DNA of 64,000 nucleotides from Zingiber officinale (lineage: Eukaryota; Streptophyta; Magnoliopsida; Zingiberales; Zingiberaceae), in the NCBI RefSeq assembly GCF_018446385.1, contig NC_056005.1:41545461-41609460 (forward strand), written 5' to 3'. Below, piece after piece: positions 47,532-59,743 of the stretch (position 1 is the stretch's first letter; the number at the start of each line of letters is the position of its first letter). The notes below the pieces were generated by a model. The model did not search any database. It was not told the DNA's origin and worked only from the letters and a program-made list of their open reading frames with translations. Both the position numbers and the translations under genes were made by a program.

Positions 47532-47867
47532 TTCTAGGTATTTTAGTAACCTCAGAAGTAAGTGCTTGTTAATTTTTGTCTTTTGCTTTGGTTAACTATT
47601 TCACAGCCTATAAGAAGGCTTTTAAACCTAATTGATTTGTTAACTAATGGATATTCATCTCTATATAGTTAATTTAGATGCTTTTCAATTTATCAAGAGT
47701 GCTGATTACGTTAGTACACGTTGGGCTATAGTAATTGAATACTATTAGAATATTAGAAAAGCCAATGTACAGTAATTGAATAATAATTCAAAATGATTAC
47801 TGGTTTTGATGCCAAACAATGAATACCTTCTAGAATCCATGAAACATTTTAATTAGCAGTTCAAGAT
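47532..47867. other. 3' flank of the 46492 gene
   Basis: AT-rich sequence with no gene, probably the 3' UTR and terminator region. It ends where the LINE 3' tail begins. Confidence 0.4.
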
Positions 47868-48449
47868 TACAACAACAACAACAATCAAGTCTTTTTCCAC
47901 TAGGTGGGGTCGGCTGTATGAATTCTTGTACGCCATTGAGCTCTATCTCCTATTATATCATCATCTATATTTAAATAAATTTTATCTTGTTTTATTGTTG
48001 CTAACCAAGTTTTTTTTTTATTTTTCTCTTCCTCGTTTGATATGCATGTTTATCATAGTTTCACATCGTCTAACTGGAGCATTTATTGGTCATCTAAGTA
48101 CATGTCCATACCATCTTAAACGTGTCTTTCGGAGTTTTTTCTTCAACTCCGACTTTCTCTCTAATGCTCTCATTTCTTATTTTGTCCATCCTCGTATGTC
48201 CACACAACCACCTTAGCATTCTTATCTCTGCAACTTTCATCTTCTGCTCATGTGCTCGAGTCATAGCTCAACATTCAGCTCTATATAACATAGCAGGTCT
48301 AACTGGGATTTTATAGAACTTATCTTTAAGTTTAAGAGGTATTTTACGATCACATAAAACACTCGCCGCTCCCATCCATTTCACCCATTCTACTTATATT
48401 CTATGTAAGACATCTCTCTCAATCCCTCCATCGTTTTGCAAAAATGATC

Positions 48450-49665
48450 CTAAATATTTAAATCCCTCGGTTCGGGCAACTCGTCCTCTCCTATCTTAAC
48501 AATTGTTTTATTACTTCTAATATTGCTAAACTTAAATTCCATATATTTTGTCTCTAATTTACTAAGTTTAAAACCTTTCTCTTCTAGTATTTGCCTCCAA
48601 CATTCTACTTTAGCATTTACTCCTTCATGTGTTTCATCTACCAAAATAATATCATCTGCAAACAACATTCACCACGATACTGTGTCTTGAATGTGCGCAG
48701 TGAGTTCGCTCATAATTAGTATAAAAAGATAGGGACTTAGAGCTAATCTTTGATGTAACCCTATCTTTATTAGAAATGCTTCAGTTACTCCGTTTGAAAT
48801 CTTTACTCTGGTCGTTACATCCTCATACATATCCTTAATTAGTTCAATATATGTTACGGTAACACCTCTCTTTTCTAAAATTCTCCATATAATTTCTCTT
48901 GGGACTCTATCATAAGTTTTTTTTTAAGTTAATGAATACCATGTGTAGATCTTGTTTTTGCCCCCGATATTTTTCAATTAATTGTCTAAGAAGCATGAAG
49001 CCAAATTGATTTTTTGTCACTATGTCTCATTCCTTAATCTTTTTTCTATAACTTTTTCCCAAAGTTTCATAGTATGACTCATTAGTTTAATACCCCTATA
49101 GTTTGCACAATTTTGTACATCTCCCTCGTTCTTAAAGGGAACTAGAGTACTTATCCTCCATTGATTAGACATTTTTTTTCGTTTTCAATATTATGCTAAA
49201 TAATTTTGTAAGCCATTTAATACCTTGTTTCCCTAAGCACTTCCATACCTCTATCGGAATATTATCTGGTCCAACGACTTTTCCATTATGCATCTCATTT
49301 AAAGTTTGTTTTACTTCTGAAGTTTGAATTCTACGATAAAAATTAAAATTTCTATGCTCATTCGATCTACTTAAATTACCTAAGTTAAGTTGGTCACCTA
49401 AACCTTTGAAAAAACCACTTACCCATCGCTCTTTTATTTCTCCATCGTTTACTAATACCCTATTACATTCATCTTTAATACATTTTATTTGGCTAAGATC
49501 TCTTGTTTTCCTTTCTCTCACTTTAGCTATTATATAAATGTCTCTTTCCCCTTTTTTTGTATCCAATTTTTGATATAATCGTTCAAAAGTTTCATTTTTT
49601 GCTTCACTCACTACTTTCTTAGCTTCTTTCTTGGCTATTGTATATTTTTTTTAAGTTTTTCTCGT
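48450..49665 (-). pseudogene. LINE reverse transcriptase (RTE type)
   Basis: The frame 49611-49165 has SEVKQTLNEMHNGKVVGPDN and IPIEVWKCLG, the RT entry motifs of RTE LINEs. Further on, LALSPYLF and the catalytic FADDIILVDE (48668-48630) occur in another frame, followed by GFKLSKLETKYMEF. Frameshifts and stops separate the parts, so target-primed reverse transcription is not possible from this copy. Confidence 0.85.
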
Positions 49666-49717
49666 TCTTACAAATATATAATTTCTTATAAGTTATTCGT
49701 TTTTCCTTCACTTTCCC

Positions 49718-50658
49718 TTATACTTTCTCATTCCACCACCAAGATTCTTTACTTAGTGGTGCATGTTTCTTTGACTCACCGAATACACTCTTAGCTACTA
49801 TTTTCAACTTTGATACCATCTTATCCCATGTTGTATTAGAGTCATCGTATATTTCATCTAATGCTTGTACTTTTATCTTTTCGCTAAATATATTTTGCTT
49901 CCCATCCTTTAACTTCCACCACTTAATTCTAGAAATCGTATATATTTTCTTTCTATTGATACTATGTTTGAGGTGTATATCCAACACTACTAACCTATGT
50001 TGGGTAGTTAAGCTTTCTCCAGGGATAACTTTGCAATCTTTACAAATCTTTCTATCCTTCTTCCTAACCATAAGAAAGTTAATTTGCGATTTATTATTTC
50101 CACTTTTGAATGTGACTAAGTGTTCTTTTCTTTTCTTTTCTTAAAAAATGTATTAGCTAATATAAGGTTATATGCTATTGCAAAATTTAATATAGTTTTC
50201 TCTTCCTCATTTCTCGTTCCAAACTCATAACTTCCATGCACTCTCTCATATTCCTTATTTTTCACTCCGACATGCCCATTTAGATTATCTCTTATTAAAA
50301 TCATTTCATTTGGTGGAATATTTTGTAATATTTCATGTAAGTTCTCCCAAAATCTTGATTTGGTAGCTTCATCTAATCCTACCTGTGGTGCATATACGCT
50401 AATTATGTTCATAGTTTCTTTGGCCACTATTATCTTAAGGGCTATAATTCTATCCCTTTTTCTAACTACTCCTACAACTTCATCCTTTAACAAACTATCT
50501 ACAATAATACCCACTCCATTTCTTGCTTTACTCTTTTCAGTGTACCATAACTTAAAACCCGAGTTCTCTATCATCTTTGCCTTCTCGCCTGTCCATTTTG
50601 TCTCTTGTATACATAAAATACTAATTCTTCTTCTAATCTTCATATCTACTATCTCCAT
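49718..50658 (-). pseudogene. LINE endonuclease and linker (RTE type)
   Basis: The frame 50658-50116 is an exonuclease/endonuclease/phosphatase fold domain with ILCIQETKWTGEKA, NGVGIIVDS and ISVYAPQVG. The catalytic Glu in QETKW is present, but the GDFN-type motif reads RDNLNGHVG. The frame 50071-49718 carries on with TTQHRLVVLDI and the linker towards RT. The enzyme would nick target DNA. Confidence 0.82.
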
Positions 50659-50758
50659 TGATTTATCAGTGAGAGTTCCTATGTTTTATATTCTAAATCT
50701 TAGATTATTAGTTTTCCTATCATATTTGTTCTTATCCAATTTATGGTGTGAGAACTCT

Positions 50759-50921
50759 CACCTATTTAACACTGCACCCAAGTTCTCATGGAGATGTAGC
50801 GGTCCTTGTTGAGACGTTACAGTCGGATCCTGTAACACAAACTCTTGCATATTTAGCACTACACCCGAATTCTTGAGATGTAACGGTCCTTGCTGAGACA
50901 TTACAGTCGGACTCTGCAACG
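50759..50921. repeat. Tandem duplication of about 80 bp in the LINE 5' part
   Basis: The segment CACCTATTTAACACTGCACC... (50759-50833) recurs as CATATTTAGCACTACACC... (50846-50921). The two share GGTCCTTG, TGAGAC and TTACAGTCGGA in order. Confidence 0.75.
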
Positions 50922-51110
50922 CGTTCCTTCCGGGGAACAACCTAGTATTAGCACAATAGTTTAATGGATCAATTCATTGAATATTTGCTATAGTTTTGAC
51001 GCTGGCTGACAACCTAACGCAACCCTCCTCCTTTATCCGGGCTTGGGACCAGCCATGATCGCGGTAGAAAACGGTATGAAGGGTATCAGGAATATCTGAG
51101 GAAGGGCGGC

Positions 51111-53337
51111 ACTAAAACTTAATGAAGACTTCACTTTGTTGCCCAATACAATCAGGAATGTTGGTTGGTTCACAAAGAATGAGTGTTAGCTTCACAAATG
51201 GTACAAACTATCATTTTAATTTTTAAAAACATTTCATGTACCTTTTGAGAGTTCCTATTGCACTAATAGATTATTTATTTATATTTGGCAAGTATATCAA
51301 TTAATATTAGTGGTTTCAACTTTTGACAAATTTTGTCCTTTTGAGATACTCCTGAAAATAATATTAAGAGCTTTAGTTCTTCAGCTCTAATGCCTGCTCC
51401 TCTGTTCCTTTCTTTTTATCAACATTCAGATTTGCTTTCTGGTTTCTATGAGTCAATATTTTAAGCCACTAAGTTTTGATTATTGTATGAAAAAATTCAC
51501 AGTGCCTCTTTCATTCACCTGAATTTTTGAAATGCTTTAAAATGCCAATTTGTTTTACCAGACTCTCAAGATTCCTTTGTCTGGGCCTCATGTCAAATTT
51601 ATTAGGTTAAAAATCAATTTCATATGTTGTCGACACCATGTTCAAAGAAGATTGAGCACGGGGATAAATTGAAATGAAAATTGATAGAGCTGAAAAAAAG
51701 TGATGTATTGTAATATATTCTTTTGCTCTCCATGTCCAAATTGTTTGCATTATAACGTTTTATCATAGTTGACCTGAGTCTATAAGAAAAGACAAATCCA
51801 ACAAAAGATTAGTAGTTAAAAGACAGCACATTTTCATTTTGAAATATCTTGATACATTTTCTAAATGCAGGTTATGAGATAAGAACAAAGCTCACTAAGT
51901 AGTTTTTTATGAGGACTAATTTGTTTCTTGTAGTCTTTGCTGTGGTTCTTCACCTGGAATAACTATTTATTAGTGTGCGTTAAAATCCTTCTTGATATCC
52001 TAATGATGTTTTCTAAAGCCAGTTTTTCTTTATTTATGTATATATGGCTTAGGTAAGTTCCCTTTGTCTTATATGTCTCATGTTGTAATAGTGCAGGTAC
52101 AGACAGTTTTTCTTCAATGAAGGTTACCCTAATAAAGCTTCTCAAAAAATCATGATCGTCATCTCGAGTCTTTTAACTTTAGATGTCCACGAGTAATAAT
52201 TTTGCTGCTGCACTATAAGCTGATTAGTAAGCATGTTAAATGCCTCATCTTGGTTCTTAGAAAAGTTGTTTGTTCAACTTTTTGATGTACCCTTTGCTCT
52301 AATAGACTCTGATGTTATAAAGATAAGTTTTGCATTATTTAGCTTTGCCCATAACGTTATCTTTACTGGCACATTCAGCAACCGCAATAATGTTATCTTT
52401 TCTGATGAGTTTCAGTTGCATCAGTAATGTTATCTTTTCTGATACCTTCAGCAGGTCGGTTAGTGTTGCCTGTGCCACATTCAGTCGTAGCTGCAATCAG
52501 AATTTGCACATGTTGATGTGAAAAAGAGTCCTAGTGAACATGGAGAGTTCTGTTGATATCTTGTATTACTAGACATTTTAAACTTGAGATTCACATGAAG
52601 ACATAAATCATACCATCTCACCAGCTTCATGAGCGATTCCGTTGAAGTCACAGGAAGTGTAGATCTGCTTTCAATGGTAGAGATTGTCAATAAGCAAGAT
52701 CGGATAATTAGAAAGTTCTTGGAGATTCAATGATTCCTAAGATTATAGTTATAATTACTTTTATCTAGCATCGACTACAATCAAAATAAAGCTAGATGTT
52801 ATTGCTAAAATGCTGGATGGTACAAGATGGGTTGGGATGGGTTTGGCAAGATATGGGTCCACTTTGCTTGGCTATGTTCCAAACGTCAAAGATATTTTAT
52901 TTTAGCTTTCTTTTATAATTTTTAATATGATTTATGTGTTAATGGTAATAATTGAGACTTTTAATTTATCTGGTAAACATTCAAGAGCCTAACAGATGTG
53001 TAGTGCATTCGGAGCCTAACAGAGATCAAGGGACATGTAGAGTAGAGAATAGCTTCTTAAAGGAGTATTTTGTTGTTTTTTGGCATTCGACTAACTAAAT
53101 GTTTTTGTTTGGTGATGACTGAGGCCACAAATTCTCAATTAAGGAGAGTTTTGATGCCTAAGAGATGCATCACGGTGTGTTTATAGGCGGTTGGGGATCA
53201 TAAACCTGTAGAGAAGAACATTTTTTTTTCTTGTTGAGAGTTCTTAAATGTTTGGGAAGTATTACTTGCAAATTTTTCTAAACTTTTTCTCCATTGGTAT
53301 TGACAGATGAGTCTAACGAGGAATAAAATAACTTTGT
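51111..53337. other. 2.2-kb spacer, no gene recognised
   Basis: Moderately AT-rich unique-looking sequence. Short words such as TAATGTTATCTTTTCTGAT are repeated near 52388 and 52425. I found no open frame with a recognisable motif, no splice-consistent exon chain and no transposon ends. Confidence 0.35.
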
Positions 53338-53345
53338 ATAATATG

Positions 53346-53845
53346 TAGAGGTGTAAATGAATCAAGTCGTTCGTGAGATATTCGAATCTCAATTTGATAA
53401 AAATTTGTTTCAGGTCATTTAGTGAGACTCATTAAGATAACAAATCAAGCTCAAGTTTCATAATACTCTTTTCGTTAACTCGTGAATATATTCATTAGCA
53501 AGTTCATGAATCAATTTTAAAATAAAAAAATACTAATTATGATATTAAATTTATAGATTTTGCATTCTATTTATAAAAATTATGGATAAATATATTAAAT
53601 TTATTTATTAGAATAAAATTATAAATTTTAATAAGAATATTATAATTTTCTTTAAATATAAAATTTAATTTATAATGAATATTTAAATTTATAATTTATA
53701 TTTATTAAACTCGTTTAGACTTGATAAAAATTTGAATAACCTCATGAGTATGAATATATTCATTAAATAAAATTTGAACTCGACTTAATTATAAATGAAT
53801 CAATTCAAATATTTAAAACTTCAGTTCAACGTGATTACATTCCTA
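53346..53845. mobile_element. hAT-type MITE, 500 bp
   Basis: Ends TAGAGGTGTAA (left) and the complement of TAGGAATGTAA (right) form short imperfect inverted repeats. Flanks ATAATATG (53338-53345) and ATAATACG (53846-53853) are an 8-bp TSD with one mismatch, the hAT-superfamily size. The AT-rich core has no coding capacity, and sub-terminal words like GACTTGAT/ATCAAGTC are inverted. Confidence 0.75.
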
Positions 53846-53853
53846 ATAATACG

Positions 53854-54817
53854 TGAACATGAATGTATTTAATTTTATTATATGTTTTCTTTCAAATTAT
53901 ATGAACTTTGGTTTTTTTTTTCCCTTGCCGGCATAAGCGTACATAGAATCATTTTAAATAATTCGTGCCTGTATGCACGTTTGTTTTATAGTAAAAAATC
54001 AAAATCATTTATTTATAACTTACAAGACCTCATAATGTCTAAGTTTAAATTGAGAGGTCAAAACCAATAAATCAATTTAAATATAACTGAATTAAATTGA
54101 AATTTTTAATTCGGAGACTTATCAAATGGTGCATGCAAAGCTGGGGGATTTCTAAACGGTGCACTATACGTTGAGAAAGACTAGAGGGCCCGTTGCATGT
54201 CAATCACATATTTCAATCACTCGAGCCAAATTTTAAAAGAGCAAATATAAAAATTATTGATGCATACCATCTCAATCTCTTTTCTTTCCCCTCTCTCCCC
54301 ACTTATAAAAAAACAGCCCCAAGATTATAATACAATAGTGAGGACATTCAATTATTTTCCAAATATTTGCTATTCCGTTCCTAATTACAATATATTTATA
54401 AGTTTTTTTTCTCTACTTATGGAAAAAGCAAATATTTCTCTCTTCCACTCACTTGTTAATTTATACCATTTAAATTTATTTATTTTTAAATTAACTCCTA
54501 AGATCAGAACTAAGATTTGACCAAAGGCGTCATTCATTATTTATTTTGAATTTTCTAAAGATGCTTTAGTATTATGCTAACTTTTAACTAGAATATTTGA
54601 TCATGATCTCCCCACACCAACCCATAGTGTTACTTATTTAGAACCAAGATTTGGCACGATATTTACCTTCCTCTCACTCAATTTTATCGAATGGGTACAA
54701 GTTTGCAGAAATCTAAATAACCAGGTCTAATAGTGAATTTCGGTTAAAATTCACTGCTTGACCTAGAGATCTCAGATTATACCCATTTCATGTCCTGTGG
54801 ATATTTGAGATTGCAAG
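53854..54817. other. AT-rich spacer
   Basis: No gene, RNA or transposon boundary recognised. The last bases lead into the TGTTGG start of the next LTR at 54818. Confidence 0.35.
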
Positions 54818-55874
54818 TGTTGGTGCAATCCACCTTTATTTGGTCAAGCAAGAGTTAATTCAAACAAGACTTGATTTTTAGAAATGAGCTAAGTCTAGTC
54901 AGGTCAAGGTTGATCGGATGACTTGGAAGGAAAAATCCTAACTGGAGGTTAGACAAGGGAAAGTCTTAACTGGAGGTTAGATAAGGCAAAATCTAGGCAG
55001 ATTTATAAAACCGGGTGTTTGGCAAGGCCAAGTCCAAGCAGGTTAAAGGTGACTGAATACTTGGCGAAGGGAAATCCTAAGGGAATTAGCCTTAGGTGGT
55101 GAAGTCTTGGAGGAAATTCAAGCAAGAAGCCTAGTAGATTAGGTAGATTTATAAGAGTATAACTTGATCCTAAGGGAGTGACTCTTGGTGGTAAAATTTT
55201 GAGGAGTGAACTCTAATCAAATGATAAGGCTAATAGGTCAGGTAGACTTACAGGATTAAGCTAGGTTGCTTGTTTGTGTTATGTATGACTATTTTGTAGG
55301 AACCTAGAATTGAAAGTAAAACAAAGAGTAGATAAATGTAATCGGACACAACTAGACCAAGTCTGGGTTGAACTGGACCCAAGAAGGTTCGATCGACTGA
55401 TCTAGGTTTTCGGTCTACTGATTGGGTTTAGGTTATTGAGTTCGGGTCCGGACTCAGATCGATGATGTGTCCTGGTTCTCTAGATTGATCCACTTGATAA
55501 GGCAAGATTACGAGACTCGATCTAGATCATGAAGAGCTCGATCTTTTGGATCATGTTTTATTGAGGTTTGATATATCGATAAGGCTTATCGGTAGATCGA
55601 AAATGACTTATAAAAAGAAGCCTTGGGAACAGAGCTCAGACAATAATTCTTGTATTCTATTCTTCACCTTTGCACTCGGGAAACATGCTGCGAAGCTCTG
55701 TGACTAGGGAGACTCTAGGAGGAGTGAACTACACTCAAGACTTCCAAATCGACTTGCTACAAGGAATGCTTGTCAACAAGGAAAATAAATTAAATCAATT
55801 CACAAATCAACTAATCAAGTTCAAACCAACTCAATCCTTGAACTAATACACTAAGATCTATTTGACTCATATAG

Positions 55875-58500
55875 AGTTCAAGTAATAAATGAAAGTGTAT
55901 ACTACTTAGTAATAATCGATGATTTAAAAATATTTAAGAAATAAAGATGAAATATTTAAAATCTTTAATAATTTTTATAAACAAATAGAAAATAAAAAAG
56001 ATTTAAAAATCAAAAGAATTAAGAGTGATAATGACTGTGAATTTAAAAACTATAGGTTTAATTATTTCTGTATAGAAAATGATTATCATCATGAATTTTC
56101 ATGTCCTAAAACACCTTAAAAAAATGAAATAATGAAAATAAAAAAATAGAACCTTACAAGAAACCAGTAGAACAATACTTAATGAATATCAACTATCCAA
56201 GTACTTTTGGGTTGAAACCATTAGTACAGCTTGCTACATCTAAAATAGAACAACTATAAAAAAAAAATATAATAAAACCTCCTATGGAATTTGTTATAAT
56301 AAAATATCTAATATTAAATATTTTAAAGTATTTAGATGTTCAATATATATATTAAGTACAAGATAACATTTAGAAAAATTTACCTCGAATGTTGGAAATT
56401 AAATTTTTATAGGATATTCACTTAATAGTAGAGCTTATAGAGTTTATAATAAAAGTACACTAAGGATTGAGGAATAACAAATATAAAATTTGATGAAAAC
56501 TCTAACTCTAAAGAGCCTAATCAAAATCAGACTCAATATACCAATAGCCTTTGTTAGGTCTAGTATTGATCAACGGGGAGCTAGTGAAAACCAAAACTAA
56601 ATAGAAGATCAAGAAGATGAACAAGATCAACCACAAGAGAATCTACAAGAACAAACTGATTCAAGGATAATAAGAGTTAGTTTCGGCTATCTAATTGAAT
56701 AAATATTAGATGAACTAGACCTAAGAGTTCAAACGATAAACATTTAGAAACCTAAATCAAATTGCATTATTATCTAAAATTGAACCCAAAATAGTAGAAT
56801 AATCACCACTTGACACAAATTATAGCTATGTAAGTAGAATTGACTCAATTTATATGAAATGAGGTCTGAAACTTAGTACCTTTGCCCAAAACTAAAAAAT
56901 TCATAAAAATAAAATTGGTATTTAGAAATAAACTGAATGAAAAAGGTGAAACTATAAGAAATAAAGTAAAATTAATAGCTAAAGTGTTTAGTAAAGTAGA
57001 GGGACTTTACTATGATGAAACTTATACCCCAGTAGACAGACTTGAATCCATTAGAATGTTATTGAGTTCTGCAACCCATAAAGCATTCAAACTCTATCAA
57101 ATGGATATTGAATTCACTTTCTTTAAAGAACTAATCAAGAAATAAGTTTAAGTAGGTCAACCACATGAGTTTAAAAGTGTAGATTATCCTGACCATGTAT
57201 TCAAATTAAAGAAAGTATTATATAGTCTAAAATAAACACTAGGACTTGATACGAAAGATTATCTACATATCTGATATCCAAAGGATTCAATCAAGGATGA
57301 GTCGACTCAACTCTTTTTGTAAAAAACCTTGGGTTGGATATTTTTATAGCTCAAGGTGGCAAAAAGGCGAATACGCTCACCCACAGCCTCCCCGCCAACC
57401 CGTCCCAGAGCCAACACGGAGGAGGTAAATCACGGACGGTTACTAGCCTTTAGAATAGTGACTAACATATAAGGGAGGTATTTATCTCAGTTTTGCCGAT
57501 ATTCGAACCTCAGACCTCATGGTGGCAACATCTCCTGCGCTAGTCACTAGACCGTCCTGAGGGGACGGATATTTTTATAGCCCAAGTATATAGATGACAT
57601 AGTTTTTGGATTAATAAACTTAAAATTTTTATAAGAATTTATAACTTTAATGGAAAAAGAATTTGAAATCAGTTTAGTGGGCGAACTAACATTTTTCATA
57701 GATTTACAAATTAAGCAAAGTAAAGAAGGTAATTATGTATATCAATAAAAATACAAAAACAAATTACTTAAAAGGTTTGGAATGGAAAATACTAAGGAAA
57801 TAAAAACACCAATAATAACTAATATAGCATTAGATAGTGATCCAAATAGAAAATCAGTTGACCTTAAATACTACAGAAATATCATAGGTAAACTCTTATA
57901 CCTAACTGCAAGCCAACTTGACATTCTATTTATGGTTAGTATGTATGCAAGATACCAAACCTGCACTAATGAATCACATTTAATTAATATTAAAAGAATC
58001 TTTAGATTTCTAAAATGAACAATTAATGTAGGAATGTAATACCCTAGGACAACAAACTTTGAACTTATTGGATTTTCTGACAGATTATATCGGCAGTAAA
58101 TTGGATAAAAAAAATATAAGTGGTGAATACCAACTCCTTGAACCATCACTTATCAGCTGATTTAGTAGAAAACAACCCTGCTTTGCTTTGTCTACTACTG
58201 AAACAGAATATATATAGCAATGAGTGAATATGTAATACAATTATTATGGATGATGCACATATTAAAAGACTTTAACTTATAATATAAAAATCTAAAAATA
58301 TTTATTGATAATATAAGCTCAATTAACTTAAACAAAAATCTAGTGCATAATTCAAGAATAAAATATATTAAAATTAAATATCACTTTGTTAGGGACCACG
58401 CCACCAAAGAAAATATTGAACTTAATTATGTTGAGTTCAAATCAAATTTAACTGATATTTTCACTAAACCACTATCAAAATTCAAATTTAGTAATTTACG
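55875..58500 (+). pseudogene. Copia pol remnant (integrase, RT, RNase H)
   Basis: Integrase traces include KSDNDCEFKN (near 56020), FSCPKTP, and the downstream IFIGYSLNSRAYRVYNKSTL. RT at 56882-57145 reads NKLNEKGETIRNKVKLIAKV, YDETYTPVDRLESIRMLL and LYQMDIEFTF, then YIDDIVFG after the SINE. RNase H at 57782-58018 has YRNIIGKLLYLTASQLDILF, and later LSTTETEYI and LTDIFTKPLSKFKF. The NKLxEKG and YDETYxPVxRLE motifs match Sirevirus-type Copia elements. Stops and shifts are frequent. Confidence 0.82.
57356..57566 (-). mobile_element. tRNA-derived SINE, minus strand
   Basis: A 211-bp insertion in the RT region is flanked by direct repeats GGATATTTTTATAGC (57336-57350 and 57567-57581). The repeat extends to 20 bp with one mismatch. 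On the minus strand a tRNA-like head GGTCTAGTGACTAGCGC (A-box region) is followed by AGGTTCGAATAT (B box, complement of 57499-57509). The far end is GCGTATTCGCCTTTTT, as in Au-type plant SINEs as I recall them. The Copia reading frame resumes after it. Confidence 0.88.
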
Positions 58501-58505
58501 ATGAT

Positions 58506-59743
58506 AATTGGGTATGTGTATTATAGAGTAGGACTTGTTGCTATTTTTTAAACATATTTTTTAAATATTTTTTACAAAAATTATTATATGTTTTTTTTAA
58601 ATCAAGAATTAAATTAGACTTAGCCTAGGTTAGAACTCTAGAATCCATATTCCCATAGACTTAGCAGCTTTGTCATCTTACAAGCACCAAGGAATTAACT
58701 TTGATTGTGTACTATGAAACTTACACCGGTGTGAGATGTATAAGGTGTACCCTAGGTTCCAAATGTAGATACAGAGCATCAACATAAACCAAAAAGTAAT
58801 CTTTTTTTTTTTTATAAAAATAAACCACTTGTGGCTAACTTATTCAAAGACTTAATGATCCTTATATCATTCAAGTATGAAAAATTTAGACATTTATTCA
58901 AGGATAATTTTTTAGATGATTATTTTTAAACTAAGTTTTTTTTAATTAAAACTTTAACTTCAAACTCAACTTAAAACGAACAATAAACTTAAATTAAACT
59001 TATTTCAATCTAATTAAATTTAAAACTTAATTAAAATTTAGAAAACTTAATTAACTTAAACTTGAAACTTAAAAACTAAAAATTAAAGTTAATTCAACCT
59101 AATTAAACTTAAAATAAACTTAATTAAACCTAATTAAACTTAAATTAAATTTTAAAATAACTTAAGTTAATTAAATCAAATTAAAACATAAAAACACTTG
59201 AAGGCACCTTGGAACATCCAAGGCTCCCCCTTAAAGTGGCAAAATTCACTGCTCGTTTATTCGAGGTGCCTTGGAACAACCAAGGCACCTCGCAAAGAGG
59301 CAGAAAAATTCCCACCGAAACACAACCGAGGTGCCTCCAGATATTGGAGGCTGCCTAGTTCTGCGATTGAAGGTGCCTTCCAAAAAATGGAGGCATCTCC
59401 AATCTGAAATAAACTACTAACATAACTAAAACTTTATTGCTTCTGTTCTTCACTAAAGGCGCCTTCTAGTCGTCTAAGCCCATGTTTTCACCACTCTTTC
59501 ACGTATTCCTTTTGTTTTGGCTGACAATGCTTTGTAGGTAATCCCTAAATTCGAATCTTTCCATAAATTTTGTCCGTATTTGCAATGTTTCTTGAATTTA
59601 TTACACAATCTCTATTTGTTTTTTTTAAAAAAAAGTGGATTCTTAATCCGCCTGTTACTAGTGCTAGTGGTACCCTCTCCATAGATGATAGATTTCCTAC
59701 TGAACAACTTAGACTAAAATTTTTAGATTATTGATCTGGTAGT
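58506..59743. other. AT-rich tract and GGTGCC-rich segment
   Basis: From 58880 to 59190 there are many repeats of TTAATTAAACTTAAA-like words. At 59195-59405, paired words such as GGTGCCTTGGA/TCCAAGGCACC occur, as in the LTRs at 5888-7216 and 62058-62968, so this is probably part of a related retroelement. No gene is seen. Confidence 0.4.

Larger units (their letters stand above)
47868..51110 (-). mobile_element. RTE-type LINE (non-LTR retrotransposon)
   Basis: Minus-strand element whose 3' end is the (TTG)n tail complementary to 47870-47884, next to a conserved CCCACTTAGTGG-like 3' UTR (here CCACTAGGTGGGGTCGGCT). It encodes an AP-type endonuclease and a reverse transcriptase in broken frames. 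The 5' end is near 51110, where the complement reads ATGGCTGGTCCCAAGCCCGG. The order endonuclease-RT, short length and simple-repeat tail fit the RTE clade. TSDs were not found. Confidence 0.8.
54818..58505 (+). mobile_element. Sirevirus-like Copia remnant
   Basis: An LTR-like segment starts TGTTGGTGCAATCC at 54818. It has a TATAAAAAG promoter motif near 55609 and internal words (TCCTAACTGGAGG and AAGTC runs) inverse to those of the reverse LTRs elsewhere in the window. Its end is unclear (near 55770), and no primer-binding site is visible. Degenerate integrase, RT and RNase H follow to LTDIFTKPLS at about 58480. No 3' LTR is recognised. A SINE is inserted at 57356. Confidence 0.7.
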
